DNA from: Rhodocollybia butyracea
Lineage: Eukaryota > Basidiomycota > Agaricomycetes > Agaricales > Omphalotaceae
DNA length: 64,000 nucleotides
NCBI GenBank assembly: GCA_015501585.1
Contig: JADNRY010000070.1
Location: 124,001-188,000 of the forward strand
Direction of reading: 5' to 3'
Shown: piece after piece, positions 53,796 to 64,000 of the stretch
Layout of the letters: each line of letters begins with the position of its first letter
Numbering within the stretch: position 1 is the first letter of the stretch
Made by a program: the position numbers and the translations under genes
Notes under the pieces: generated by a model
What the model saw: the letters and a program-made list of their open reading frames with translations, nothing else
Told to the model about the DNA's origin: nothing
The model's database searches: none

Positions 53796-54740
53796 AGGGG
53801 GAAAGTACTGTGTGTGTCCTCTCTTTAAGAACTTTTTTTAGATCATTTTATTGCACCCGGGCCACCACGGCAGCGTCAAAAAATATGACTCGCTACTGGG
53901 CATGGGAGAATATCGGACGGCTTTGAAATTCGAACCAACAGGTAGGGACTTTGTGCGGATTTCGCTCTCGCGAAGGGGCTCGTCAGCGAAGGAGCTCCGA
54001 GATTGTCAGAGGGCTTAACCGCTACCCTTGACCCCTCGGTTTTGCTTAATGCTTATGACAGGATAAGTAATAGCAGTAGGAGGCAGCCTTAGGCCAGTGC
54101 TATTGTGTGGCGGTTAATTGGCAGAAGGTGAAAATCTGTATAGTACAGAAGAACTTAGTACTGTGAACACTGAAGGCTCATATTAAACATCAAAAAACCC
54201 TGTCGCGACTTGAAAGGAAGTGGGACTGTAAATGGAAAAAACAACGGACTTGTCTGGTTTTAAAGCGGAAAAGAATGCGAACTTCGTAGTAAATTGTGTA
54301 CTAGTATGTCGGAGCGTTTGTGCAATAATGGGAGTCTACAGCTGTTATTGTTGCAAACTTCAACTGTGAACTGTTGTCCAATTTTTACGCAAGTTACAAG
54401 AAGAAAATATAACTACTTACTTGATATGTGACTATGCTGCTGGCAGAGTGCAAACTGAGAGCTAAGTACTTGAATACATCAAGAATACATACATATTTGG
54501 TTCTCTGTAGGATCAATGCTGGATAGCATGAAGATGAGCTGAACATTATTGGCCGATCATATCTACAAAACCTGGGTTTTGATCAGAGCAACTCAATTCA
54601 GTTGCTATTCAATCCATAGCTGTCCATAGCAAGGGTATGGGCTCGAGAGCGCTCTGTAGCACTCAGGGCTGCTATGCCAGAGCACTCCATAGCAACCATA
54701 GTTCGTCCCAAGTTTTGCAGATATGATGTCACTGCGGGCT
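53796..54740. other. Promoter side of the terpene synthase and unclassified DNA
   Basis: GGCAGCGTCAAAAAATAT at 53869-53886 resembles the end of the CACTA-like element at 36086 (GCCGGCGTCAAAAAATAT), so a decayed relative may lie here. A tRNA-like T-arm was not found. The minus frame at 54605-54901 has no family resemblance. Confidence 0.4.
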
Positions 54741-54957
54741 TTCTTGACCTTCACGACAATTACAGCGACTTCAAGACATGAAAGGAAACAGAGGTTCAAA
54801 GCATCGGCGTTTGTCTGACCCCAAGCTATCTCACTGAAGATGTTTTGTGCAGCTCCACAGCTCAAGCTCGCCTTAGTACAATGGCGAAGTATCTTTCCCA
54901 ATCACATATCGAGGGTCCGATTTGGCTTGGAAAGGATGAAATATCATTCTTATCGTG
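54740..54957 (+). pseudogene. F-box 5' fragment F
   Basis: Near-identical to 50137-50360: promoter segment, ATGGCGAAGTATCTTTCCC start and codons to KDEISFL, then unrelated sequence from 54958. Only the first 25 or so codons remain. Confidence 0.8.
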
Positions 54958-55127
54958 CCATCAATGGCAGTCCGTCACTGCACAAGGTTGTATGAACAAA
55001 CGAAGCGTGCGATTAATGGCGCAGCTCTAAGTTTTACGGCCCCACCATCTAATGAGCTGGATGAGAAGATGCGTCAGAATTTTGTCGAGTTACTACTATA
55101 GGAAGCGGCCTTGGGAGGCATTTACCT

Positions 55128-55930
55128 GTGAGTCATATACCTGTGAACACAAGGCGCAACCATGAACACGCATATTGGTGCTAAATCACATTCGTTCGGT
55201 CTACCTGCCAATGAAGTGGACCCACCTTGATGACATTTATTAACGCTGTTCCAATCTCAGACAGATTTCGGGTCATGCATGGATGAAGAGCATACTGAAC
55301 AATCCGACGTTTCTTAGCTACTCACAAAATCTCCTGCTTCAGCGCTGAAAACTCGCTACGGAAGAGAGTCACGAAAGGAAAGAAACTGATATGCAGCTTT
55401 GACCAGAGTAGGCATGAAAGCATTGATCCTCGACCGTTTATGCTGTAACTGTGGGCCGAGTAGACAGGAGTAGACCCAATTATCCGTTTATTATTACATC
55501 CGACCTATCAAAGCTATCAAGTCTAGGTTGTCAACTCTAGTTTCAAATTTACGATACACCGCAATTTCATCGAGCTGTGAGTCGGTGAGCTGTTATAGAT
55601 CTGGGAGTCATATGCCTGTGGATAAAGATCAGGCGGAGCACCGAGCATTAATCTTTGTGCTACTAGTATCACAATTCGTATGGTCTACATATAAATGAAG
55701 TGGACCCACCTTGATGAGATCCATTACAGTCTCAAGCGGAGTTCAAATCACGTATGGATAAAGAGCATACTGAACGATCGGTGGTTTCCTAGTACTCCTC
55801 CTGTTCCTCGATAAGACATGTCAGTATTGGCAAAATATCATACTTTTTCATGCTGAAAAACGCTTCACAGGAGACGGAATGACATATACGCAGCTCTGAC
55901 TAGAGCAGACGTGAGAGGGACATATCATTG
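55128..55930. repeat. Imperfect direct repeat, two units
   Basis: Units at about 55190-55450 and 55670-55930 share AATGAAGTGGACCCACCTTG, AAGAGCATACTGAAC and CAGCT[T/C]TGACNAGAGNAG. The second unit ends in the first exon of the small gene below, and the first unit holds a decayed version of that exon. Confidence 0.65.
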
Positions 55931-56407
55931 GATCATATATGTTGTGATTGTGGGTCGATGTGCACTTCAGAATCTGCCTCTGGCTTACTTGCCCCATAGA
56001 ACGATGAGGAGGGCTACAAGATACATGCCACCACCCATGGCGGAACTACGCCTTGGACGTACGAATGCACAACCTGGAATGGTCCCAGATCACGATTGAG
56101 TGTAACGTTCACGCTCATTGGACATATGGATGACGACTTTGGAATTGAGATGTTCGAACTATATGTTAAGGATATACCAATGAATATCATTCCCCCAGAC
56201 CAGCAACCTAGGGAGCCAAATTTTACCTGCAGAGTCTGGTTCAAAGAGGCAATCCGGCAACTTGACGCATCGGGGATGTTCGTCAAATGTACAGATGTGG
56301 ATGCTCTAGAGAGGGAGCTGTGGAATCGCGCAATCGGTTTTGAATATCAGCTCCATAATCCACTTCCTGTATTGCTGTCTACAGAACAGGCAGTAGCTTG
56401 GTCATGA
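55880..56407 (+). CDS. Small fungal protein with YHW and H motifs, start codon not found
   Basis: An exon encoding ALTRADVRGTYHWIIYVVI joins across a 50-nt intron (GTGGGT...CCATAG, 55950-55999) to exon 2 (56000-56407). Exon 2 reads NDEEGYKIHATTHGGTTPW, then SVTFTLIGHMDDDFGIEMFE, REPNFTCRVWFKEAIRQLD and a stop at 56405-56407. The YHW, KIHAT and CRVWFKEA elements recall a widespread small basidiomycete family (I believe DUF6914-like) of unknown function. No in-frame ATG precedes the YHW exon, so the 5' end may be lost or lie further upstream. Confidence 0.4.
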
Positions 56408-56478
56408 CAAATATAAACTTTCGACCGTCTCGGTAGACGCTATCGTGATACCAATCTGAGCATTACCCACACTGGAAT

Positions 56479-57501
56479 TTATGCGTCGACAGGTTGATCC
56501 AAAGGATCACCAGGAATCACACCAGGTGCAACCGACATATCCCCCGTACTGTGCCAAAGAGCGCGTTCCAGCCGCAGCTCACCTTCATATTGACCTGTAA
56601 AAAACCCTACCCGCTCCCAAAAGACATTAAGCTTCTTTATGTGAAGGTTCTGCATCTCGAGCTGTGTGTATTCCCAGTATTCAGGATACCATCCTGAAAA
56701 TTCCCAGTCGATCAAAGCGGCGAGACGATCATCCTTCACAACGATGTTACTAGGATTGAGGTCAGAATGAGTGAAGCAGATTCGATGCTTTTTGGAGTGT
56801 ACTGGGAGAGCAATGAGACGAATACGGTCCAGACGGCTTTTCCAATGTACCTTCTGCAAAAGAAGGTCATGGAATGAAGCAATGCTTTCGACAGGGGGGA
56901 GTATGGTGCGGTCACAACAGTGTGCCCAAATCAGAGGTCCACCATCGACCCCACATATAGCTCCCGTCTCAGGGGGAGGCATTGCTCGGATTTGAGTGAG
57001 AACAGTCCGAAGATCTGTAAGAAGAGGATGATTATCCGCGACTTCCAGAGTAGGGTAGATTGGGTCGAGGTGAGCAACGGCCAGTGCCGTTTCTTCACGG
57101 CTGGTGCTATTAAGTAATATATCCAGGTTTGGTTGCATTTCTGGGGGCCAGCTGATATGTCTGTTAAGCCACGCGAGTAAGTTTTCACCGTCCACCCAAG
57201 ACATGAGGATCAGACCTCCACCTTCCTTCCCAGGTGAAATATGGTCAAATACACGGGGAACAGGGACGGAAGTCTTTTTCCGAATGAATTGCATGTTTTT
57301 TGTCTCGATTTCGGATGGACGATCAAACGTAGACTTTAGGGCGAGGTTAAACGGCAGGCGGCGAACACTGCTAACTCCCGAACCTGTTCTGGTGCCCCAT
57401 CGGCGTGCGACAAACAAATAGACTCGTCGTCGGAATCTAGCAGGAAAACGGGTCCATACTCTCCATACTAATCCCAAAAGAACCTGTAACAAGCTGGTCA
57501 T
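56479..57501 (-). CDS. APH-family phosphotransferase (kinase fold), second locus
   Basis: 340 residues from MTSLLQVLLGLVWRVWTRF to GDPLDQPVDA. N-terminal: LPFNLALKSTF, ETKNMQFIRKKTSVPVPRV and LILMSWVDGENLLAWLNR. Catalytic loop: RICFTHSDLNPSNIVVKDD. Metal binding: ALIDWEFSGWYPEYWEYTQ. This is a standard fungal APH-like protein; GAICGVDGGPLIWAH before the loop is also typical. The region around residues 120-160 is less conserved and may hide a short intron in frame. The substrate is unknown. Confidence 0.8.
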   Translation of the reverse strand: MTSLLQVLLGLVWRVWTRFPARFRRRVYLFVARRWGTRTGSGVSSVRRLPFNLALKSTFDRPSEIETKNMQFIRKKTSVPVPRVFDHISPGKEGGGLILMSWVDGENLLAWLNRHISWPPEMQPNLDILLNSTSREETALAVAHLDPIYPTLEVADNHPLLTDLRTVLTQIRAMPPPETGAICGVDGGPLIWAHCCDRTILPPVESIASFHDLLLQKVHWKSRLDRIRLIALPVHSKKHRICFTHSDLNPSNIVVKDDRLAALIDWEFSGWYPEYWEYTQLEMQNLHIKKLNVFWERVGFFTGQYEGELRLERALWHSTGDMSVAPGVIPGDPLDQPVDA

Positions 57502-58780
57502 GATGGAGTAAGGACAAGACGCGCCACAAAAAGCTGGGTGACAACACGTGTCCGATTCTTCGCGTGATAAGAGTGGTGATACATACTGATAAGATAGGCT
57601 AAGGCGTGCCGCGTGAGAGCATCCCGCTTAGGCTGCTTATAATAAGCAGGCTTATGGTTTATGTCTGTGGAGACTGCGGTTTTTTCAAGTTTTTCAAGTT
57701 TGAAAAAGAGAGAGAAAAGATAGAAAAGAGAGAAATATATCTATAGCATTAATCTACAAGAACCCGAGAAATTTTAGCTTGAAATTGCCTGGACAGCTCA
57801 ATTTTGAAAAAGTGTCGAAAATCATGTTTGGCGGGCACGAGCTGATTTCAAGTTTATGCCCTGTGAAGCACCTGCCCAATTGGACTTAAGCCTGGCCAAT
57901 CATTTTCAAGATGACATAGCTGAAATTGTGTCAGACGGCCAAATGGGCAATTTTCCACGTGCAGCGCGTGTCATCATTGCGCAAGGGCGTCGAGGAACAA
58001 CTCGAATTTGGGTATTCCGAGATTATTTTGCGCGTGCAGTGCCGCAAATGAGTGCAAATCCCTTCGTACAGCCCAAAATTGAATAGTTCAGCCTATCCTC
58101 AGCTAATTAGATAGCAATTAGACAGATAAAAAAACTTGCTGTTTTGTACCAAGTTGGAGCACAATCTCATGAAGTTCATGACCTTCAAGAGGGCACAGTA
58201 CTACAAACTAGCTCTAGCTGTGTATGCATTAACTTTTAGGACTGATTAGCAGCCATTTCAAGGGATGATTGTAGGTACTAAGTACTAAGTACAGAATTCA
58301 GTGTCTGCTGTTGCTTCACCTCATGGATTGGTCTTGTAAAGTTCAGAAATCAATAGTATAGTCTATTATCAAGGCTTGGAGGTTCTTAATATAACAAATT
58401 TGTTGAAAACACGCTCAAAAGAGGGAAGTACGAGGAGCAGGTAAAACGTGAGAATAAATTACCATGCCGGTAGGTCATATGTGCCGGCATGGCCTAATTT
58501 GGCATGAGCCGACATAAGCCTCCACGGCAGTGATCCATGAACCGCTTATGGCTTATGCTTATTACCTTTTGGCGCGCATTTTGTCCAGAGTCCCAACCTG
58601 GCTGGACCCTATAATCTACTACCGTCCCGCAGACATTCCAACCTCATTGGACTTTTTTTCCGATTTGTAACAATTAGGCACCTAGGTTTCTTTATCCTCA
58701 TTTTCTCAGCGTTCCAGCTTACATCTACGTTTGAGGAGAATTGGTATTTAGTTTCCTCCCCAGAATTTACAAACGATTTT
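57502..58780. other. Intergenic, repeat-like, no clear gene
   Basis: Contains GCTTATAATAAGCAGGCTTATGG (57636-57658) and a related GCTTATGGCTTATGCTTATT (58544-58563), perhaps the ends of a short element. An A/G-rich run lies at 57690-57740. The frame at 57856-58086 (76 codons) is unassigned. Confidence 0.35.
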
Positions 58781-59834
58781 GATGACTATCATATATTGTG
58801 TTATCTGGAAACACATCTTAGGCCAGAGGAGCACCAATGCATTGCCCCACCAACTGGATTCGAAGTATTTGTCAAGTCTCGTCCTGCACCTCAAGATCTT
58901 CGCTGCCCATGGGGTGGGGTCATTGTGTTTGTACGGAAGGATCTAAATGCTTCACTTCGACAGGATCTCACTGACATGGACATCATAAGTTTGGAGATTA
59001 GAGGGTGTCTATTTGTTTTTCCTTACATTGTTCCAGAAAGCAGTACAAGCTGGAGGAAATACCTACAGAAGCACCCATATGACCGCTTCTTGGAGATTCT
59101 CACTGCGGCAGCCCAATCAGGGAGGCTGGTGTTGGTGCTTCATCAGGAAAAGGCGTTTTTGCCTAGGTGACCCAGAGTGGCCTAAAGCAAACTAGGTGAC
59201 CTATGAATCCTATGGCATCCTAGGAATTTGGGCTCGTCCCTTGCCAGTCAAGGCTCTTGAGGATTCCCTAGGCAAGCCTAGGTCTGCCCAGGTTTCCCCA
59301 GGTGCTCCTCTACTACTCATTGCCCTATCACCAGAGGGGTTGCAATGAAAAATGAACCTTTTCTATGACTGGTGCTGAACAAACTTCATGGTTATCAACG
59401 CTATTAAGTCAGTCGTGTCATACCATGGGCCTGCTCTGGAAGTACCACTGGTATTTTATTTCGCTCAAAACATAGTGGCACTAGTCTTGGAATATACTTA
59501 TGTTGGTGTAACATTCCAGGGCGGCCCTTTCCGAGCAGATTGCGTCCACAAAATATTTGAGGCACACTATTCAAACAAGTCAGATAAAGCACAGTCAGTA
59601 GCCCATGGAGTTCTGCACTTGGAATCCATGATCGGAACTGTGCCACCTGACAAGGGTAAGACACTATACATGAGCTGTATTGACCCGCATTTGACCTACG
59701 GATGCGAAGTTGCAATTGACACAAGCCCAGCATTAGCTAAGTCATTAGAAAGGGTGCAAATTGACTTCCTGAGATGCCTCCTTGGCTTATCGGCGTACCG
59801 TGGGATTCAATTGTTCTTAAAAAACAAAGACTAG
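58781..59834 (+). pseudogene. Decayed LINE (non-LTR retrotransposon) with endonuclease and RT 3' parts
   Basis: 58796-59170 encodes ETHLRPEEHQCIAPPTGFE, then WGGVIVFVRKDLNASLRQDL and SLEIRGCLFVFPYIVPES, as in LINE AP-type endonucleases. After a 200-bp stretch of CCTAGG-type repeats, 59388-59834 encodes YVGVTFQGG, then LYMSCIDPHLTYGCEVAID and ALAKSLERVQIDFLRCLLGL, as in the end of a LINE reverse transcriptase. The catalytic RT core between them is deleted. Confidence 0.7.
59160..59330. repeat. Degenerate CCTAGG/CCCAGG repeats
   Basis: Irregular array of CCTAGG, CCCAGG and AGGCAAGCC words. Similar blocks occur at 61440-61670 and 62630-62880, where CTGAGG and CTGGGG dominate. Confidence 0.6.
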
Positions 59835-59839
59835 TAGTT

Positions 59840-61400
59840 ATCTATTGTTTTAAGAGTTCCTTAAGAAATAATTTCTCCTATTGTTCCTACTAGACTATCC
59901 ATCACCCCTTGCAACTTGAACATTTCTTAATAAGTTCTTAAGTACTTTTTTTAAGAGAATTGTTTCAAGTTTACTTAATTCTTAAGTGAAAACATTCATT
60001 AAGAACTCACTTCTTAAGAACAACTTTGTTACAAAATTGTTTGCAACAGAATTGTTCACATTCATTAACGACAAAATTGTGGACAGATAGACACTTATCC
60101 AACAAAATCAAGCCCACCACTCCCACTTCCCATCCCTCGATCACACCATTACCCGCCAATCAAATGCAGGCCTTTGATCTGGGCTTGAATCAATGCCCAA
60201 AAGCGCATGGCACCCTAAATCCAAGTCATCTTTCTAAACACACAAGCAGAAGGATGGCTGGGGAAAAGGAGGGAAAAGGCAGCAAATCGCGGGCGGTTGA
60301 GCATTATAAGTCCTTTTGTCTATTGTTTGAATACTCCTTTTGTGGTTTCAAACAATAGACAATTGAAAAGGAGGGGCCAGGCCAAATTGAGGCTGAAGTG
60401 CGGATCCGCGTTTGTCCAAATCTGGATCAACAGGCTTAATCCAGATTCACTGCCACTGATGGTTTGCTCGAGCTTCTTCAGACTCCAATAAGTACCCCTC
60501 ATTTAGACCTGGATTGAGGATATCCGCTGTTCTAGGATCCGATAAGACCATTCTTAAGAAATACCCTTCTTAAACTTCCTTAAGTAGTGTTGTGCCGGCT
60601 GGGGCCCGGCTCAGAAGCCCCGGCTACGGCTCAAAAGCCCCGGCCAGGGCTCGTCAAAAATCTGAGCCGGGCCCTAGCCCCCAGGAAGGGCCGGCTCAAA
60701 GCCGGCTCAGGCTCAGGCCGGGGCCCAGGCGCTAAAGACACATGTCTTGAGGCGCTAAGCTCCCTGTCCTCGGTGGACTCTACACAATGATACTTTTGGC
60801 TTTCTGGTTGCTTTCTGAGTGGGTGAGCGTTAATACACCTGCTTTTTGAGATGATTTGGATCTGTAAGGCCAATGCAATACATTCATCAGACAAATTAAT
60901 TGACAGTAATGGAGCCGTTCTTCAGCCTGGTTAATACTTCTGGGAACCATCAGTGCAAAATTGGCCACCAGTGATGATACATGTGCTGCTGCACAGAGTA
61001 ACTTTTGACATGCTGCTCAATGTTTCATTAAGCGCTGAGCTCCGGCTCAGGCCCCGGCCCAGGGCTTTGAGAATTCTGAGCCGGGCCTTGAGCCCTTCTG
61101 AGCCCTATGACGGCTGGGGCCAGGCTAGGCTCAAAGACGGCCGGCTTTGGGGCTCAACGGCCCTGAGCCGTAGCCGGCACATCACTATCCTTAAGGTCCT
61201 TGTCTTTGCGTGAACCTTTCCATTCTCGTGTTCTGGTGAGTTCTTAAGAATTTGTCTTTGTGTGTAACCCCAACTCCAGATAGTTCCCAAACAATTTTGT
61301 ATTCTTAAGTATTTTGTAGTCTTTAAGTAGCATCCTTAAGTACCCTTTTCTACCTCAATTTACCTCTCTAGCAGTAATTCATTGTGAATCAAGGGACTAT
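59840..61400. repeat. TTAAG-rich repeat region hosting the hAT-like element
   Basis: CTTAAG and TTCTTAAG words recur many times at 59850-60030, 60540-60580 and 61190-61350 on both sides of the insertion, with an inverted pair AACAAAGAC and GTCTTTG. It may be an older element into which the hAT-like one jumped. Confidence 0.45.
60585..61187. mobile_element. hAT-like non-autonomous DNA transposon (603 bp)
   Basis: The ends are TAGTGTTGTGCCGGCT and the inverted TAGTGATGTGCCGGCT. The 8-bp direct repeat TCCTTAAG flanks it at 60577-60584 and 61188-61195. TAGTG ends with 8-bp duplications fit hAT elements. The termini are GC-rich and built from CCGGCT, GGCTC and CCCCGG words for about 150 bp on each side. 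No transposase. Confidence 0.85.
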
Positions 61401-61439
61401 TGGAATCGGGGATTTGTTTCATCAGGAAAAAGTCCCTAT

Positions 61440-61675
61440 GGCCCAGGCAACCATAGATTGGCCCAAGATGGCCTTAGTGTAACCAGGGGCCCCAGTACAC
61501 CCCAAGACCACAGGTACTTCCAGGGTGCCAGGGTCTACCCCCCAAATCCTAGGGAGCCTTAAATTGAATTGGAGATCCCTGAATGTCCCTGAATGCCCCT
61601 GAGCTTTCCTGGGGCTCCCTGGGGCTCCCTGGGGCTCCCTGAGGCTCCCTGGGGTCTGCCCAGAACTTCTGAAGC
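61440..61675. repeat. Degenerate CTCCCTGGGG-type array
   Basis: At 61610-61650 the unit GGGGCTCCCT is repeated about four times; looser copies surround it. Low-complexity frames across it are spurious. Confidence 0.75.
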
Positions 61676-61861
61676 AAAAAGTACTAGTACAGAAATCAGT
61701 ATTATTGGACTGTTCAATACATGTTATCATCAATACATGTTATCAACGAGAAGCAGAAAATCATTTGTATATGGATGTAGCAACATATCACATATTACAC
61801 TACTAACTTTAATGTACAGTAATCAACTTGCAAGGGAAGGAGGGGGATGGTGATCCAAAAC

Positions 61862-62455
61862 ATATGGAGCATAGAGACGACTGATAGACCATTCTGAACG
61901 ATTCTAAACATTCCCTGGATCGTCAAAATTGAGTAAGAACTGATGGAGATATGAATAAAACTCACTTTTGGGCCTGTGAGCAGGAGGAGGTAATTAACAT
62001 GGGGAGTAATGACTAGAAACTTACAAAGCATAGAGACGATCCTAGACGATTCTAAACGCGCCCTAAAACGGAAAAATCGAGTCAGAAATGATGGAGATAT
62101 GAGTAAAACTCACTTTAGGGCTTGGGTGAGGAGGAGGAGGTAGTAACAAAAATACAAAATGATGCCCTGAAACTTACGAAGCATGGATACGGCCATAGAC
62201 GATTCTAAACGCGACCAAAAACGGAAAAATTGAGTCAGAAATGATGGAGATATGAGTAAAACTCACTTTAGGACTTGGGTGAGGAGGAGGAGGTAGTAAC
62301 AAAAATACAAAATGATGCCCTAAAGCTTATATAGTATAGAGACGACTCATAAACGACTCTGAACGCATCCTATATCGTCAAAATTGAGCAAAAACTGGTG
62401 GAGATATGAATGAAACTTATTTTTGGGTCCGGGGTAAAGGGAGGAGGTGACGAAA
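61862..62455. repeat. Minisatellite, four tandem units of about 156 bp
   Basis: Units start near 61866, 62027, 62180 and 62336 with GCATAGAGACGA-like words, then ACGATTCTAAACGC, TGATGGAGATATGA, AAACTCACTTT and GAGGAGGAGG. The two middle units are the most alike. No coding potential. Confidence 0.8.
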
Positions 62456-62485
62456 ATGAGCCGAAAATGAGCCTTGTATTTATAT

Positions 62486-62523
62486 GTCAAAAATGACTCC
62501 AGTCAGGTGGAGTCATTTTTGAC
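62486..62523. repeat. Perfect 16-bp stem-loop
   Basis: GTCAAAAATGACTCCA, a 6-nt loop, then its exact complement TGGAGTCATTTTTGAC. A related imperfect copy lies at 62545-62575 (TGACTCCAGTCAAAAGGAGTCA). It directly follows the minisatellite. Confidence 0.85.
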
Positions 62524-62619
62524 TTTAGATTTTTGACTTCACTCAAAATGACTCCAGTCAAAAGGAGTCACTCTTCACAAATGAGTCATACTTCAGACTG
62601 TCAACTTCTTAGTGATTTT

Positions 62620-62890
62620 ATAATTGTAACCTCAGGGACACTCAGGGATAGCCAGGGCAGCCCAGGTCAGCCTGAGGACAGCCCAACCTCAGGGAGACTC
62701 AGGGACAGTCAGGGAAACCCAGGGCAACCTGAGGACAACCCAAAGATGACTGAGGCAACCCAGGATATGGCCTCAAACCTGGGTTTCCCTGGTGACTGGG
62801 GTCAACCAGAGCCTTTGAGAGACACTGAGGCAGCCTAGGAATTTGGATAATTCCTGGGTTGCCTCAGGATATTCTAGGTTTGCCTGGGCA
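62620..62890. repeat. Degenerate CTCAGGGA/CCCAGG array
   Basis: Words ACTCAGGGACAG, AGCCCAGG and CCTGAGGACA recur irregularly about a dozen times. Same style as 61440-61675 but on average in inverted orientation. Confidence 0.7.
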
Positions 62891-64000
62891 TTATGTACTT
62901 TTCCTGATGTTGTGGAGCACTGCTTGTCGAGGGATCTTGGGCCTTGGCCCGCATCGCCGCATATACATTACCATATGCCCTTTCGGGCTACCCTGCCAAC
63001 TTCTCCGTAGACACACACACTTCATGCACTTGATTAACTAGTACTACTAGCAGAGCTAGGAAAGTAAGAGTGTTTAGAGCAAGAAAATTCACTCGCTCAG
63101 GCTTTTAGGCTCAATAAGACTCCCTATGCATGATTTTTGCGTGATTTGTGGGTGTTTTGGGGTGTCTAGACTCTACACCAAAACCGAAGGCAATTACCGT
63201 GAATGCACGTGATTCTTTCAACGCCTTCTCACTCTTTTAATTTATGAGAACGAATACTCTCTTCTCAAAAGACTAGCTAGCTAGGCTACACTCGTTCATG
63301 TTATTTCTCCTCAGTCTATCAAGATTCAAACCCCAGCCTTCAGTCTGCACATGTGTCTATTCTTCCTTTAAGACCTCATCACGGACAATAAGAACAACTT
63401 TACTGAGCTTGGAGTATGGTTGGCTAGTTTTTATGTGGTTCACTGTTCCTTCTTACAGCCAAATAATTGGCTAGAGACCTTCAAAACTCAAGGAATACGG
63501 TGCACTACAAGCTTCTGGAACACTATTTAGCATACTAATTTCTTCCAGGCAATGGAGATGCTTATCCGGCCCAATGCCATTTAGTTACAATGCTATTGCT
63601 TGCCAATACCAATGACACGGCAAAATAGTACAGTCCCAATCCAGAGACCTTGTTCCTCGCATGATGTGAAGATCTTGATGCCTCGGAATAGGTAATGGAG
63701 TATCCGTTGGATGATGTTTTTAGGTACATCAAGAACAATTTTGCTGAACTGTAGGAGGCTCCGCTTGCCGCTGATCACCACATACAAGAAGTTCAGCAAT
63801 GGCCCTTGATGCGGCAGAAACTCGCTCAGAAAGAAGGCAACAATGAAGAAACCTTTCATATCCTTGCACATTAGCATTAGCTCAGAGTTGGGGAATCGTG
63901 CTAAAGATGCAGAGGCTAGAAGATCCGGTTTCCGTGACAATATGAGAAAGGAAAAGAGGAGGGAATGTGGATATGTGAATGGGCAGCATGGCAGCAGAAT
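62891..64000. other. Right-edge interval without a recognised gene
   Basis: The minus frame at 63593-63940 (115 codons) has no recognisable family. A CACGTG word at 63207 and pyrimidine-rich DNA suggest a promoter for something beyond the edge, but nothing can be shown. Confidence 0.35.

Noticed and set aside
57104..57421. 105-codon plus-strand frame antisense to the APH-like gene
   Set aside because: Shadow of the minus-strand gene, which has clear catalytic motifs.
61862..62455. CRISPR-like tandem array
   Set aside because: Units are about 156 bp, vary along their length and have no repeat-spacer pattern; the genome is eukaryotic.
63593..63940. 115-codon minus-strand frame near the right edge
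   Set aside because: No family resemblance, no splice support, in repeat-rich DNA.

Overview
The window looks like an Agaricomycete (mushroom-forming basidiomycete) chromosome segment. Genes are dense and broken by many short introns (about 45-65 nt). Several families are typical of that group: an avermectin-free sesquiterpene synthase of the DExxD/NSE type, kinase-fold APH-like phosphotransferases, F-box proteins with a conserved N-terminal coiled region, atypical G-alpha proteins, and basidiomycete-type transposons. No genus can be named from the sequence alone.

Layout. 1-4520 (minus) is the N-terminal two thirds of a neurofibromin/IRA RasGAP, cut by the window edge before its GAP domain. 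5637-8589 (minus) is a three-RRM RNA-binding protein of the NAM8/NGR1 type. 8.6-12.4 kb is gene-poor and holds tRNA-Glu relics. 12.4-16.9 kb has a kinase-fold protein, a small Cys-rich protein with a K/E-rich tail, and an APH-family phosphotransferase.

17.2-40.4 kb is an old tandem duplication of a roughly 8-kb unit: unit X, an F-box gene, then an atypical G-alpha gene with tRNA-Glu relics beyond it. Copy 1 (17.2-25.7 kb) is free of large insertions. Copy 2 (26.2-40.4 kb) carries four: an unclassified 1.3-kb insert, a complete gag-only LTR retrotransposon, a solo LTR and a CACTA-like foldback element. Copy 2 also holds an RRP7 pseudogene head to head with its F-box gene. Both G-alpha proteins keep the nucleotide-binding motifs but have Arg where the catalytic Gln should be.

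41.3-46.5 kb returns to single-copy genes: an intact intron-containing tRNA-Glu(CUC), a conserved acidic protein, a lysophosphatidate acyltransferase, and a GDPD-family phosphodiesterase with a 20-nt micro-exon. 46.6-52.3 kb has RRP7 head to head with an intact F-box gene, followed by a frameshifted F-box copy and a 3' fragment. 52.6-57.5 kb has a terpene synthase, another F-box fragment, a small fungal gene and a second APH-like gene. From 57.5 kb to the end the DNA is repeat-dominated: a decayed LINE, a hAT-type element with an 8-bp target duplication, GC-rich degenerate repeats and a minisatellite of about 156 bp.

The most unusual signal is in the gag-only LTR element (30448-33804). LTR, coding region and 3' untranslated DNA alike are packed with short perfect hairpins (stems 6-12 bp, loops mostly 2-10 nt), far above chance and not seen at that density in the flanking host DNA.
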